Positions 18,401-30,700 of a DNA stretch of 64,000 nt are shown here, piece after piece (positions within the stretch are counted from its first letter, which is position 1; each line of letters starts with the position of its first letter). This DNA is from Asterochloris sp. CNOR1 (lineage: Eukaryota; Chlorophyta; Trebouxiophyceae; Trebouxiales; Trebouxiaceae): positions 2,356,001 to 2,420,000 of the forward strand of contig OZ017756.1 in assembly GCA_963969365.1 (NCBI GenBank), read 5' to 3'. The notes beneath the pieces were generated by a model. The model had not been told where the DNA came from. It worked only from the letters and a program-made list of their open reading frames with translations, and ran no database searches. The translations under genes and the position numbers were made by a program.

Positions 18401-21400
18401 GAGCGCGATGCAGGCAGAATAACTTCTTAGGAGACCACAGTCTGCTGGTCGAGTACATTCTCTCGCTGGAGTATTTCAAGTACATCAGGCCTATCGGACA
18501 CGGCAATGTACAGTCTTGGGATACCAACCAATCAGAGCGCGTGCAGCTAATGCTGCAGGAGGTCAAAGACATCTTGGACCCTCTCGCTCTGTGGCCGCTA
18601 GCCTGGCTTCTGCTACAGATGCAAGTCTCACCACAGCTGGACTGGGTGCGCAGCGAGTACGAGGATAAGAAGCGGCGGCCAGACATCACGCTGCCCCCAG
18701 ACGAGCAGGCGGCCCAGCTGCAACAGGAAGGGGAGCAGAGGCAGTACAGCTTGCCAGCATCTCCCAGCATGGTGTTGCGCCTAAAGCTGCTGTTCTTTCA
18801 TAAGTTGAAGGGTGAGGAGGAGCTGCATCTGCGCAGAGGCGACAAGAAGGCAGATGATGAGGTCTTCAATCAGACGGACCGCATTGTCAAGGACCTGCTG
18901 ACCACAGCTTCAGGTGAGCCCGTGTGGTGTGACTTCGTGCATTGAGACTCCAAGCAGCTGTTGCAGGTGTAGTGCTGAGCACATGTAAGCATTGTCCTGA
19001 GTTCTGCAGATGGGACTGGCAACATGGTCGTCATCCGAGTGTGCAGCGCAGTAGTTGGCCAGGATTTTGCTGCTATCATCAAGCGCTTCCTAGAATGGCA
19101 GATTGGGACGCCACTCTTTGAGTGTGTTGGTGACTTTGGCAGCTCTGATAATCAGCCACTGGTCAACAAGATGTCAGGCTGGGCCATGCAGAGGTGGGCA
19201 CTTCGTGATGAACCATCGACAGACAGTGTGCATGCTGTCTTTGTTCCCTGACAACATCAGGACAAGGTTCAGCCATGCACCTTGCACATGTGCAACCATC
19301 ATTGCAGGAGACTGAGTCCAAGTCACCCTGCACATTCCATGCCAGACTTTGCCGCATTGTCAGAAGCGCCTGGGGCCTCCCTCCAAACCTACATGGACTG
19401 GAAATCCCAGGCGCTGTTGAGTGGCGCACCAGCTGCGTTGCAGTATGGGGACCTGCATGGAATCCCCATGATGCTGGTGTTGTGCGAGAAGGGCCGAATG
19501 GGGGACACCTTTCCTCAGACATTCAGGTGCAGCTGCATTACAACAATTCCCTTTTTGTTTTGTCTTTTGTCCACCCCCTCAGGCAGCATCCAGGGCTTCC
19601 CTGCTGAGCCAATTGCTGTGTTGCGACTTGACTATGTGGCATCTTGTTGCAGGTGCCTTGATCTCCGTCTGCGTACCTCTGAAAACTTCACCACGTTCGT
19701 CCAGGTATGACATGCCTGGCAACCCTTTAAGGTGCAGGTGTGCCACTGGCCTGTGCTCACACTTTATGCAGGAGCTTGGTCGCCTCTGTCGCTACCCCAC
19801 AGCCACTGGTGGTCCACACTTACTTCCCTCAATCAGGCTCAGTCAGCACAGTCAGGCAGATTATGAAAGCTGCCTCAGAGCACTCAAGGAGGCTTTGGTG
19901 TATATGTATGGTAGAGGTGAGATCCAAATTAGATGACGACCCACAATTTTTGCAACAAGTTAAGCTCATTCACTCACTTACTGCAGTCGTGGATGTTCAA
20001 TGGGAAAGCTGGGCAACTGTCATTGCACTGGCATGTAGCACGCAGTTTGCGATACTGTTACGTGCACTGAACCAGCAGCTGGCCAAGCATGAGACAACCA
20101 GCAAGGCACTGGCTGAAGTGGCACCTGCTGTAAACGGCTTGCTGAGCCTGCCAGGAGCAGATCAGGTGAGGCATCTGAGCCAGCATAAGCATGGCTTGCT
20201 CTAGGCCTATGAATGCTTTGCAGCTGTGAACCTCAGACTGCTGTAAGTCACAGCAGTCTGGAGTTCATGTTCAGCTGCTGGCGTGCTGGTCCTCAGATGA
20301 ATCTGGCGATGCAGGAAGTGGAGGCATTGGCAGCTTCTGGGCATCCTATAAGGCATCTTCCCAGAAACTGCTCTGCTGTGCAGCCAGAGTCTGACCAGCC
20401 ATGGCCACAGGACGGATGTCTGCTGCGGAAGCACCTGGGCATTGTCAGACAGAGCCTGGTAGACTGGCGGCAGCTTGTGTTGGACACACTTGAGGCAACA
20501 GGTTTTGAGCACAGCGATGGCAGCGCAGCGCAGCTGAGGAGCCCTGGTGGAGCTGCCAGGCTGCAGCTGGACGGCGCGTATGTTCAGGATGTGCAGGATG
20601 CCCAGGACTTGGCATGCGCCTTTTTGCAGCCAGATTCCAGCCTCAGAGCAGCCATGCGGGCTGGAGTTGATTGTCACGTGCAGCTGATCAGGTGAGGCCT
20701 GCTTGTTCAGACAGCAGCCACATGTAGCTCTGCTCTTTGGACCTTATGCAGCTGTCTCACAGCAAATGGTGCAGCCTGATTGGACAGTGATGCTAAAATG
20801 TTCTTCATATCTACAATACAGTGGTCTTCTGTCTACAGGTTTGACCACATGGTGCCCTACGCCGTGGTCAAGGTCAAGTCGCACAAGCAGATCAAGAAAG
20901 CCATGGCCCTGCAGATGGCCCAACACTGGGGCCAGACTGAGGGACAGTCTGCATCAGACACCATTTTGGACAACATACCCTCGGTAATTCTTGATCCACT
21001 GTCACAAGCTGCCACGTGCCAAGTGAGCATCACGTGTCTGTGTAATGCAGGCTGGACAGCTTGATCGCTTTGTTGACAGGGCGAAAGACAGAATCAAGGG
21101 TGCCAAACGTGGCGTGGAGGTGCACAATTATCGTGTCAATTACACCGCAGCCACTACCAGCTATGATAACTGGGGCTGCAATGAGAGGCCAGCCAACTGG
21201 CTGAACAAGCGCCGGTTGCTGCTGAAAGCTGAGCCTCAAGTGGGCAAGACAGGTCAGTCAATCATTCATAGACATGTGCATACCACCCCTGGCTTGCGCT
21301 TCACCATAAGATGCTGTGCAGGTGCCTACATTGCCTTCTTGCTGCGCCTGAAAAGGGTGCTTAGCTTTACTGAGGCTGTGGCGCCAGTCATGCCTCCTGA

Positions 21401-24400
21401 GGACTTGGGGAGGGATACGATGTGGGTGAAGCCGGAGGCCAGGTTACGCTGGCTGCACCCATTCTTTGAGGACATGGCAGAGGAGTGGAAGCCCACTTAC
21501 TACGGCAATGTGTTGTCTGGACGTTATGCTGGAAAGGTGGGTGGGTGTGCTCCATGCTGGGCAGCCCTCATCATGGATACTCTCAGATAGGTTTCTCAGG
21601 GGTGCAAGGTTCATAAAGCTTACATGATGTGGCCTGGCTGTGCAGGTGATGCTTCAGAGGGCTATGCTGCTGGCTAGGGCATGCAACACTCAGAGCAGTT
21701 CATCATGGCTAGCATTATATTGCCAGCTGATGAAAGGGTGCGAGGGAGAGAACATCCAAGCCAGACGCGGCCTTGAGTTGATACATGAGCTGGCTAACTC
21801 GCTAAAAGACCACGAAAAGCCGATGCACGTCCGTGGCAATCAGCTTTTTGTTGACAACTCTGCGATCTTCAAGCAGGTGACTCTCACTCAAGTCTTGAGT
21901 GGGGTCTCACACCTTCTTGCTCAGCGCACCACTGACAACATGCTCAATTGCAGGCGGTCAACTGGGACAGGCGCCTGGATCAGCTCATGGACACCTTGCG
22001 ACCCCAGCTTGATGTTGGCCGAAGCATCCAGTGAGCCTCTACTGGCTGTGAGGACCACTGAATGTATGGTAGGGGCGGAACACTTACCGTACACTGATGC
22101 CGTGAATTTGTGCCGCAGGGTCGAATTTGATGCAAGTGGCCAACTTGCTGTCATCACTGTGGTCAGCCAGGGCATTCTCGAGAAGATTGGGGATGCATAC
22201 ATGAGCGGGCTCAGGAGGCCACTGCAACACAATCTTGTACAGCTTCTGAAGTGGCCATCAGCAGCGGATGATCCAGCTGCTGACTTCAGCGGCACAGGTA
22301 CTGTTTTTGCCAGAACCGACCCAAATATCAGGCAGCTTTACATGGCCCGGTCACTGCAGCTGGCACGATTCTTCTCGCCACATCCACCTGCTGTGATTTC
22401 TGCGGTAAGTGTGTCTACACCAGTGCCTGCAAAAGTCATTGTAGGCCATTTCTGATTGACAGTCATTGTGTTTGTAGGAGTTGCGCATGAGGGTGCATGA
22501 CATCATCTGGCAGCCTCCGGCAGGGGTTACAGCGGCAAGAGTTACAGGTGTCTGGCCAGCTGGGCCTCCTAAGCTGTGGGCCAGCCAGCAGGCCTTAAAT
22601 GCTTTGCATATGAGAGGCGACATCATGGCTGTCAGCGAACAAGGCGGCATCACGTTCCAGCATGGTGCTCAAGGGCAGCAGAAGGCTGCGACTAAATGGA
22701 TTTTTGTGCCCAGCTATCGGCGGTTCAGCATCAGTGATCCAAAGCAGATGCTGGTGGACTGGAGCGATGCCATGAAGGACATGTCCTACACCCGAGTCAT
22801 TGTGGTCAGGCCAGGGGAGGAACAGAAGGCAAGTGTGTTTTGTGCCTGAGTGGCTGGATGCCAACCTGTGCTACTGTTGTTCTGGTGACCACGTCTGAGT
22901 AATCAGAGTTCACCTGCAGGGCTACTGTAAGATGCTGGAAGACTACCAGCAGCTGCAACAGCAGCAGCAGGGTGGACAGCTGCACAAGCATGTCACCCTG
23001 CTGCTGGAGTTGCCACCAACAATTGGTGTCGCTGCAGCTGCCGTGCTGGCCCGCGCCTCTGTGGGCCAACTTGAGAGTCCTGTGTCACTGGAGCTGGGTA
23101 TTGGCTATGCCCGGCTGTGTGCACAGCTGACAGCGTACTTCATGGGCATGGATGCCGCATGGCTGCTGGACGACAATGTGCAGGGCTGCTATCGGTTGAG
23201 CTATGAGGATCTACTCCAGGATACTCCACAGCCACCAAGCAGCCTGCACAACATCCAGATCGGAGAAGTCATGCGAGCCTTGGAGGAGCTTGTGAGTTCT
23301 TTTACTGCTTAACATGGCATGCTGCCCTCCACGTTGCAGGCTGTAAGGGCCAGAGGATACATCTGAACATGCGGTGTCTGTCTTCAGGTCAAGCACACAG
23401 TTGACCAGTCCACACGTGTGGCATCTGGTCCAGAGCCACGAGACGTGCCAACACTGGCAAGAGCTGCTGACTGTCCAGTTCGGAGCGGGGAGACTGGCGC
23501 CTCGCCGCGCGCCACAAAAGCTGAGGTATTAGGGCTGATGTTCTTGGCGTCTGCTTGGAGCGTATCTGTGATTTCCTACAAAAACTTAAGTTGCAGTTGC
23601 AGCCTCTTACATGTCAAAGCCCCCCACTGCAGCGCCAGGGGTTTACTCACATCAAGACTGTGGCAGACTGGAGCGGAGGCTGGTCCAACTATGGTATGCT
23701 GGGCGTCAACCAGTCATTTCATCGGGCTCATAAGGCAAGAGAAACAGCAGCAAAGCTCATGCTGGTGCAGGCTGCTGTTGAAAGTGCCCTCAACCAGATG
23801 AGCACTGCCAAAAGTAACATATGTTTACAGTCCACTGCCCTGCAATGTAGTTAATGTTTAACAGCAACGTTGCTGCAGGTGGGCATAGAGTATGCACCTT
23901 GGAAGGCCAGCCACTCGCTGTTCTCCATGGTGCTCATCAATGTAAAGGCCACGGTGGAGAAAGGTGCTTTCTATCCAGCAAAACCTTATCACGAGGACAT
24001 TGACTTTCCTCACATCTGCAATGACCACCAGCTGGTGGCAGCCAAGTGCCAGTGGCTATTTGTGAGAAAGGTGGGCGTGTCACTGGACTCCTGTTATGAG
24101 CCTGTTGCTTGCACGCTGACAAAGTTGCTCAAATACTGGCAAGAACACCATCGCTGACATGCTATTTGCAAACTCTTGCTGCCTGCAGAACTTCTTCTGT
24201 TCACCTGGTCAGGCTGCCTCCAGTCAGGCATCCCTACAGCCAATCTTTGAGCACCTGCAAGGTGACCTGTACCATGGGCAGATTATCAAGGTGCAGCTGA
24301 CGCCAGAGAGAGGAGAGGCACCAGAGCTGACGCTGGGCAGCACCAAGGTGGCCCCTCTCCTGGTCAGGGTTGATGACAACGGGATGGGCCATCGATTCTT

Positions 24401-26793
24401 GGCCTGCCTAGAGAGCGCTGCTCAGCCAGGCTTGTACCGCATCGTGACTGATCTGGGTCCCAGCACAGGAGCAACTGTTCGTTACCATGGCCTCGAGTGA
24501 GTGATAAGCCTTAGGTGCTCCAGGGGACGCTAAAAAGTTTCTTGAGCATGTTCTGCCCATGGTCCTGTATGGCAGTCCATTAACTTGGCGTGCAGGATGT
24601 TTCCATGGACTGACAATCATGAGGTGGAGCTTCAGCAGTATATGCCGGATGGCTTACCAGTTCCGCACAACCTGGCTGTCGCCAGCAGAAGGGCGCAGCT
24701 TGCCAGCATTGTGCACACTGTCACTCGGCAGAGGGGCGGTGCGCGGGTGATCAATGCATATGACAGCAGGTATGGAGCAGACAGGGGTCATTTGGAGGCA
24801 GCAGAGCTTCAGGGCAGCTTTCAGCGCCTTGAGGAAGTCACTGAGCCCTTAACATCCATCTTCTATTTTGTGGATGACCCTCGGCTCGTGCTGGATGTTG
24901 CGCTGGACGAGCTGAGGAGAGAAGTTGCCCGCCTCAGGGCAACTGCAGTGCGACATTGGCTGGCAATCCAGGCCGGGCAGCACAGAGTCAACACTGCAGA
25001 CCTTGCAGAGTTGCAGCAAACTGCATACAGAGGTGGCTGGCAGCTGAATGCAGTGTGGTCCACTGCCCTGCCTGGGCAGTGTCGTACACATATGGTGGAG
25101 GCAAACAGTGATGATGACACAGTGCAAGGCGTGGATCTGAACCCATATCTGCTTCTGGAACTCCGCAGCAGCTCAGCTGATCACAAGGCGCCCAGCAGAC
25201 AGTCTTCAGGTGCCAGGAATGACTTGTCACTACCAGGCTCTGTGGTGAGTCTCTGCATGCATGTTCATACAATGTGCCTTATGTTCCAGACTGCAGTGAT
25301 TGCAGAGTTATGTGCACGCTGGCTTGGAGTCATGCAAGCTCAGGGTGCATCGTCATGTGGTGCCTGCAGGAGCCCAGCGTTGCAAGGCCACCCAGGACCC
25401 CCGCCATGGACAACAAGCGCAAGCTGGTGAGCACCAGGCGCCATTTGCAGATTTCCAGGTTGAGTCAACAACCCATTGATGGCCATGATGATGCAGGCAG
25501 ATGTGCCAGAGTGTCAGGAGGAGAGGCGGAAGGTGAAGGGACAAATTCATAAGAGAGTGCATGCAGATGAGCTGGAGGTTGCGGAGCAGCAAGTTGGCAG
25601 CAAGTTGCCGGCCAGGCAGGACTCTGGCCATCAGGCACCGGCAGGGCGCAAGGCTGGTGGTGGTTCCGGCAAGAAACGTCGGCTTACAGAGTCCGGCGGG
25701 AGCGGCATACAGGCCCGTATCAGAGCTGAGCTCAAACAGTCAGGAGCCTCCAGCTCCAAGTCACTGGCAGCGTAAGTTTGGCCCATTCTGGGGCATTAAA
25801 GGCATAGTGCCAGGGTGCTTGCTTGACAGCAAGAATGCAATGTGTCATGCATTGGCATGAGGCGCCGCACCATGCTTCCAGGGAAAGCCTTAAGCCCTGG
25901 CCTCCTGAACATGACTGCATCTGCAAAATTTTCAGCACATTGTGCAGGACACTGGGCCTAACCTCTGACCAAGTTACGGACGGCGCCCGTGTCAAGAAGA
26001 AGACTGAGAACACTACTGCCAGTGGTGTCAAAACATGCAGAATTTGGTACTCGGACTTTGCTAGGTATAGTCACTGATATTTTTGCCGGGCATTGCCATG
26101 GCGCATCTGCCAACAGTGTGGAAGCTGCCCAGCAGGGCGGCCCAAGCAAGCATCTGCCTTTACACAGTGCTGGCTTGCAGGGACACTGTCAACAATGTGG
26201 CACTGCAGACTCAGTTGGTGAGCTGTTCTGCCCTGTAATGCATGGCGCCCTAACAAGTCCACAAGAAACTAGCAACCACAGATCTGCTGTGCTGCTTGTG
26301 ATCAGCTGCCTCCATGCAGGTCACATATCCCTTAGATGAGGCATTAGGTTCGAAATTGGGGTTGACAGCTGTTGAAGGTTGTGTGCCTGCCATGTATTCT
26401 ACAGGACTCCTGGCTCATGCAGGCAAAACTATTTGGTTCTACATTCATGAGCTGACTGGGCAGCACAAGCTGCCCTGGCACCGTGCAGCGGGGACTGCAG
26501 CAGTTGCACCATCCCAAGTGGCAAAAGCTCTGGACGATCGTCTGATGCGGGAGCTGCAGCAGTACGGTGTAGTGGCAGAGATTGTGATCAGGCCTGACCC
26601 GCCAGGCAAAGCTTGGGTCAAGTTTGTTGATATTTCTGCCTCAGCAGAGGTGGGAGCCTGTGCATATTGCCTCTTCAAGTTCACTGCTCTTGAACTGCTC
26701 AGCCACAATCCTCTGATTATGCAGGCGGACCTCATCATGTTGGGAAACAACAATAATCTTCAGATAGAGCGATGCAGCAGACCTCCAGTTTGA
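15455..26793 (+). CDS. GREB1/TAGT-like protein: circularly permuted SF2 helicase plus GT-A-type glycosyltransferase
   Basis: A very large multi-exon gene, roughly 2,000 residues by my exon model. Well-supported exons include 16037-16529, 16604-16807, 16929-17184, 17721-18023, 18134-18309, 18414-18913 and 19010-19193. The first Met is at 15455 or 15574. Order of parts: an unknown N-terminal region; a motif-Ia-like TPSFKTLRQQTFDRL; DECH box (VVDECHYAA, near 17787); SATP (near 17960); GDTFPQTF and ELGRLCRYP, a motif VI candidate (19.5-19.8 kb); then Walker A (AEPQVGKTG, near 21230-21310, split by an intron). Next comes a glycosyltransferase-like region with AAWLLDDNVQG (near 23160) and YHEDIDFPHIC (near 23990). 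A basic tail (GKKRR) near 25.7 kb suggests nuclear entry. This layout fits GREB1 and the TET/JBP-associated glycosyltransferases; that assignment is from memory of the family, not a search. The stop is at 26791-26793; exons after 25.8 kb are less certain. Confidence 0.78.
22950..22976 (+). repeat. Short poly-Gln (CAG) tract in the GREB1-like gene
   Basis: A CAG/CAA run encodes QQLQQQQQ between the KMLEDY segment and the HVTLLLELPP strand of the glycosyltransferase region. It is short and probably a tolerated loop insertion. Confidence 0.6.
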
Positions 26794-27728
26794 CAAGAAT
26801 GCTTTAAGATGCACTGCTATTTGAAAATTTTCATACACAACAAGGCTGGCTGCAATGCCAGAAGCTCTGAGCTGCAGCTACGCTACACCACATCACTATC
26901 ACTGTCATTCTATACATTCCGCTAGTGTCCCATACGTGTGACTTGTATGGTGCGCTTGATGTGCCAACTTCCGCATCTTGTCATGTCTGTTGAGGCAATG
27001 TTCAGCTGCAAGGCAGTTGCTCTGCACACTGTATCACACCACATTTGTTGGATCCTGTGTCAAACCAGATTTGTTAGTTGCCGCCGCCTGACACTCAACA
27101 TGTGAATTGCCCTTGCCCCAAATCATCCGCTGCACTGCTATTGTAAGTGAATTTCACCGCATTAGTTGCATCCCAAGGACACTGTGACAATGGTTGGCTG
27201 TCAGATGCCAGCCGGGGACCGCCTGCAATTGACTTGACTGCCACATTTCTGCTTTGAAGGCAACCTGAGTATTCCACATGTGGTTTGAGTTCCAAAGCCC
27301 ACCTGGGCTCTTCGGTAGACCCCAAGTACAACTCAGGATTTGAGTAGAAGCTCCATGCTGGCCAGCAAGCTAATGTGCGGTGCATGAGTTTCCATCAAAC
27401 GATGCTGGCTGAGTCAAGTTGCTGAGCTCAGACCCCCTGATGTGTATGTGGATGCGCCACAAGGCAACCAATGAGGAAGCATATCTCCCTTGCATATTGC
27501 AATCTGTAAGAAGCAAGACCATGCTATCCCCGATCTGAAGCAGACAACGACGATGCCTGTACAAGTGCTCTCAAATCCTTGAAAGTTAGCTGTCAGACAG
27601 CAATGAAGCTTTGAATGCACATGCCAGTGCCTACAGACTGAAACTCACATTGGTTATCAGGAATGAGAGACTTCTTGAGAGGCTTCCTGCGTCACAACAT
27701 AGAGGGCCACAGAGGCATGCAGGCAGGA
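26794..27728. other. Convergent 3' spacer, no gene seen
   Basis: This 935-bp spacer lies between two stop codons facing each other. Short open frames exist but none has family similarity or a coherent splice pattern. A small near-repeat (ACCACATTTGTT / ACCAGATTTGTT, near 27040-27075) is the only structure I noticed. It presumably holds both 3' UTRs; TGTAA, the chlorophyte polyadenylation signal, occurs near 27141 on the + strand. Confidence 0.5.
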
Positions 27729-30700
27729 TCAGAGTTGCCTGGCAGATCTCTGCATCAACTGCCTCATTGTGTCCATCTCCTGTGCCAGCTCTGCCTGCGC
27801 TCTGATGAGGTACTCCCGGCAAATGCGCTTCTGGGAGGCCCGATATACCACGCAGTCCAGCTTGCGATGGGGCAGCTTGTTGCCTTTGTCGTGGGCCTGC
27901 ATACCGACAGTCAAATCTGCTTGCATATGATGAGTCTGGCAGGGTTGGCATGCACGACAAGAAATAGCCAGGCCGCACAGCTTCATGCAATCTGTATCTT
28001 AGTCCTGCCACAATTCAGCAGCAGGCAAGCGACGGCACCTGTGCTGCTGATGCGCAGCGCTGGCATCATTCAGTTCTGCAGCGTTTGGTGCAGGGCACCC
28101 AAGCAGACCATCCACAGCAGGGTCATGTCTGTCTAGCATAGGGCACTTGGGGTGCACCTACGCTTGTGACACACAGCACCTAGTCCCTGTGCCCCATCCA
28201 GGGCAGGCAGGTGTACACTTCCCAGGGGCACAGGTGCACTGCCCACCTGCAGCAGCTTGACATCGTCCTCCAGCACTCCAGTGCCCTCCTCCATCTGCAG
28301 CATCTTCACCTCCAGCAGCCTGACCAGCGCCGTCAGCACTGCCATGCGCTGCCCCTGCTCCTGGACTGCAGCAAGACAGCAGAGGTGATGTGCTGCAGCT
28401 GCATGGTGTCACAGTTGCGGCAGCCTGTTACTAGGACAGGCTGCTTCTCAATTGTAGCAACAAGCTGGACCCATCAGTATGATGGATCCAGGGAAGCATG
28501 TCTTTCATGGGATTGTCGTGCAGCTGTCTGCACATCAGGCACAAGAGTTGGAGCGCTGTGTGAGGCAGCCTGGGAGGGCAGCAATGCTAGGCATTGTGCA
28601 TCAGCAACAATTGCAAGGGCCCTGAAGGCTACATGCTACAGGCTGGTCTGGGTGACGCCGCAGAGAGACAATCAGATGGGGCCCCCTAGCTGCCCCTCAC
28701 CCTTATTCAACGTGTTGGCTGCCTCCTTGGGCTCTCCCACTGCCTCCAGCTCGGCCGCCAGCTGCTGAGGCTCCATCACAAAGACTTCCAGCACCTGCTC
28801 CACCTCGCGCGGCAGGCTGAGCTTCCACCTGGACAGAGAAGTGCGCCAGAGTGTGAGGCCAGTGCTGAAGGGCTCAGGGGCATGTGCTGCACTTGTGTCG
28901 CAGCACGTTGCATTGTGCAGGCGCCCCACCTTGACAAGTGTAGCAGGTGGGGGGGCTCTTCAGAGCGCTCACCAAGCAAAGCAATTGTGGCCTGAGCTCG
29001 ACATGGCCGTTGACTGTACAGCCTAGGCAGCAGGCTTCCCACAGCAGCAGATTGCTGTACCACAGCTGTCCTGTTCACAGGCTATGAAGGCGCTAGCTTG
29101 CTGAATGGGTAGCATTGCTCTCAAAGGCACTGGCTGGCAGGAAGAGCTACTCCCTGAGCCGTCCATGAGGTCTGATTGCACACCCCAGGCGGATGTTCAC
29201 TGAAGCAGCTGTGTCCTCATGATTCTCACCTGTCATTTGCTCAGCAGGTGGGGCCGCTACCCAGAGCGCTGGCTGGCAGCAATTGCCAAGGGCGCACCTT
29301 CTCTCCCTCCCGGACTGCACAGTCATGCCCAGGCAAACTGTAACCTGCTGCTGAACTAGCGTGGGGCGGCGCTCCTCTCCACTCCCCCAGGCATCAGCCG
29401 TCGGTGCAACAACAGCTGTTACAACTTAAGCACCTGTCATTTGCTGAACGCGTTGGACGGCTCTCGAGCGCGCTTGCTGGCAGGAACAGCTGCGGACGCA
29501 GCCCCCTGCCGTGCAGCAGGGACATGCGTGCCTGCATGGTCTGGTCCCAGTCCTTCGGGTGAGGGAGGGGGCAGGCCACCATCAGCTTGTCAGCGTGCCG
29601 TGCCTCTGGGTGGTCTGACTGAGTGAAGCCTGCAGGGCACATGGAAGCGCAGTACATAAGCGATTGCTGTCACAGTGAGGCCTGCAGGGTGCAGGAAGAG
29701 CAGCTTCATGTCAAGCGGAAGCCTGCAGGCCGCAGGGTCCGCAGCGCTTTGAGAATCAATGTCAATGTCAAGTGCATGCTGGAGATAGCCGCCCTGATCC
29801 CGTTCAAGTTTCCTGCAGAGATGCCAACAAGTTACGGTTGAAGGGGCCCTGTGGTGCGGCAAGCCCTCACCCATGATGGAGAGGGGCCTTGGGGCGTATT
29901 GCCTGCGTGATGCATGAGGGACGCATGGGCAGCAGGGCAGACTGCGGGGCCTCAAATTTGCCCTGCCAGCAGATAGCTGCCTGCCAGCATTAGGGGTGGA
30001 CAAGCAAGGGGAGGTGGCCACCAGGCATTGGAATTTGGCACTCTGACGGTGTGTGCAGTGAAGTTGTACAGCGCCATGTACAGCAGCGCTGGCTCATGGC
30101 GGGGCATGTGCAACAATGCAGTGCCCGGCAGGTTTCAGATACTCATCTGCATGGACGATGCTGCTATGCCTGACACAGCACTTGGCAATTGTGCACCCCA
30201 TAAAGGCGCAGCAGTCTTGCTAGGCAGCGCTTGCTGGCAGGGGTCCCTGCCTGAGCGAAATTATCGAGATGCACAGGCGTGCACTGCTGCTAATCGTACC
30301 CAGCAGGGGTGCACACGCATGCCCCACTGAACGGCGCTGCAATCATGCCGGGCACCCATTGCTGGCAGGCTGCCCGGCCTGAGCAAACCCAACAGCGGGT
30401 GCAGACAACCAGCTCTATGGACCTGCCTATTTCTGTGCCTGTGCCTGTGCCTCTGCCTGGGCATCCAGGCTAGAACTGCTGGATGCTGCCTGCCTCAGCT
30501 GGGGACCAATGCACCCTCACACCTCACCATAGCGCATGAGGAACTCCTCGTTGCTGCACTCCTGGAAGGGCGCATAGGTGATGACCAGCTGCTGTGACTT
30601 CTTGAGGTCCATGGCCCCGCGCAGCATCAGCAGCTTGTTCTGCTCAGGCTCATCTGCATCCATCACAGCTGACCCCTTGCGGCTGTGGCTCTGCAAGGTA

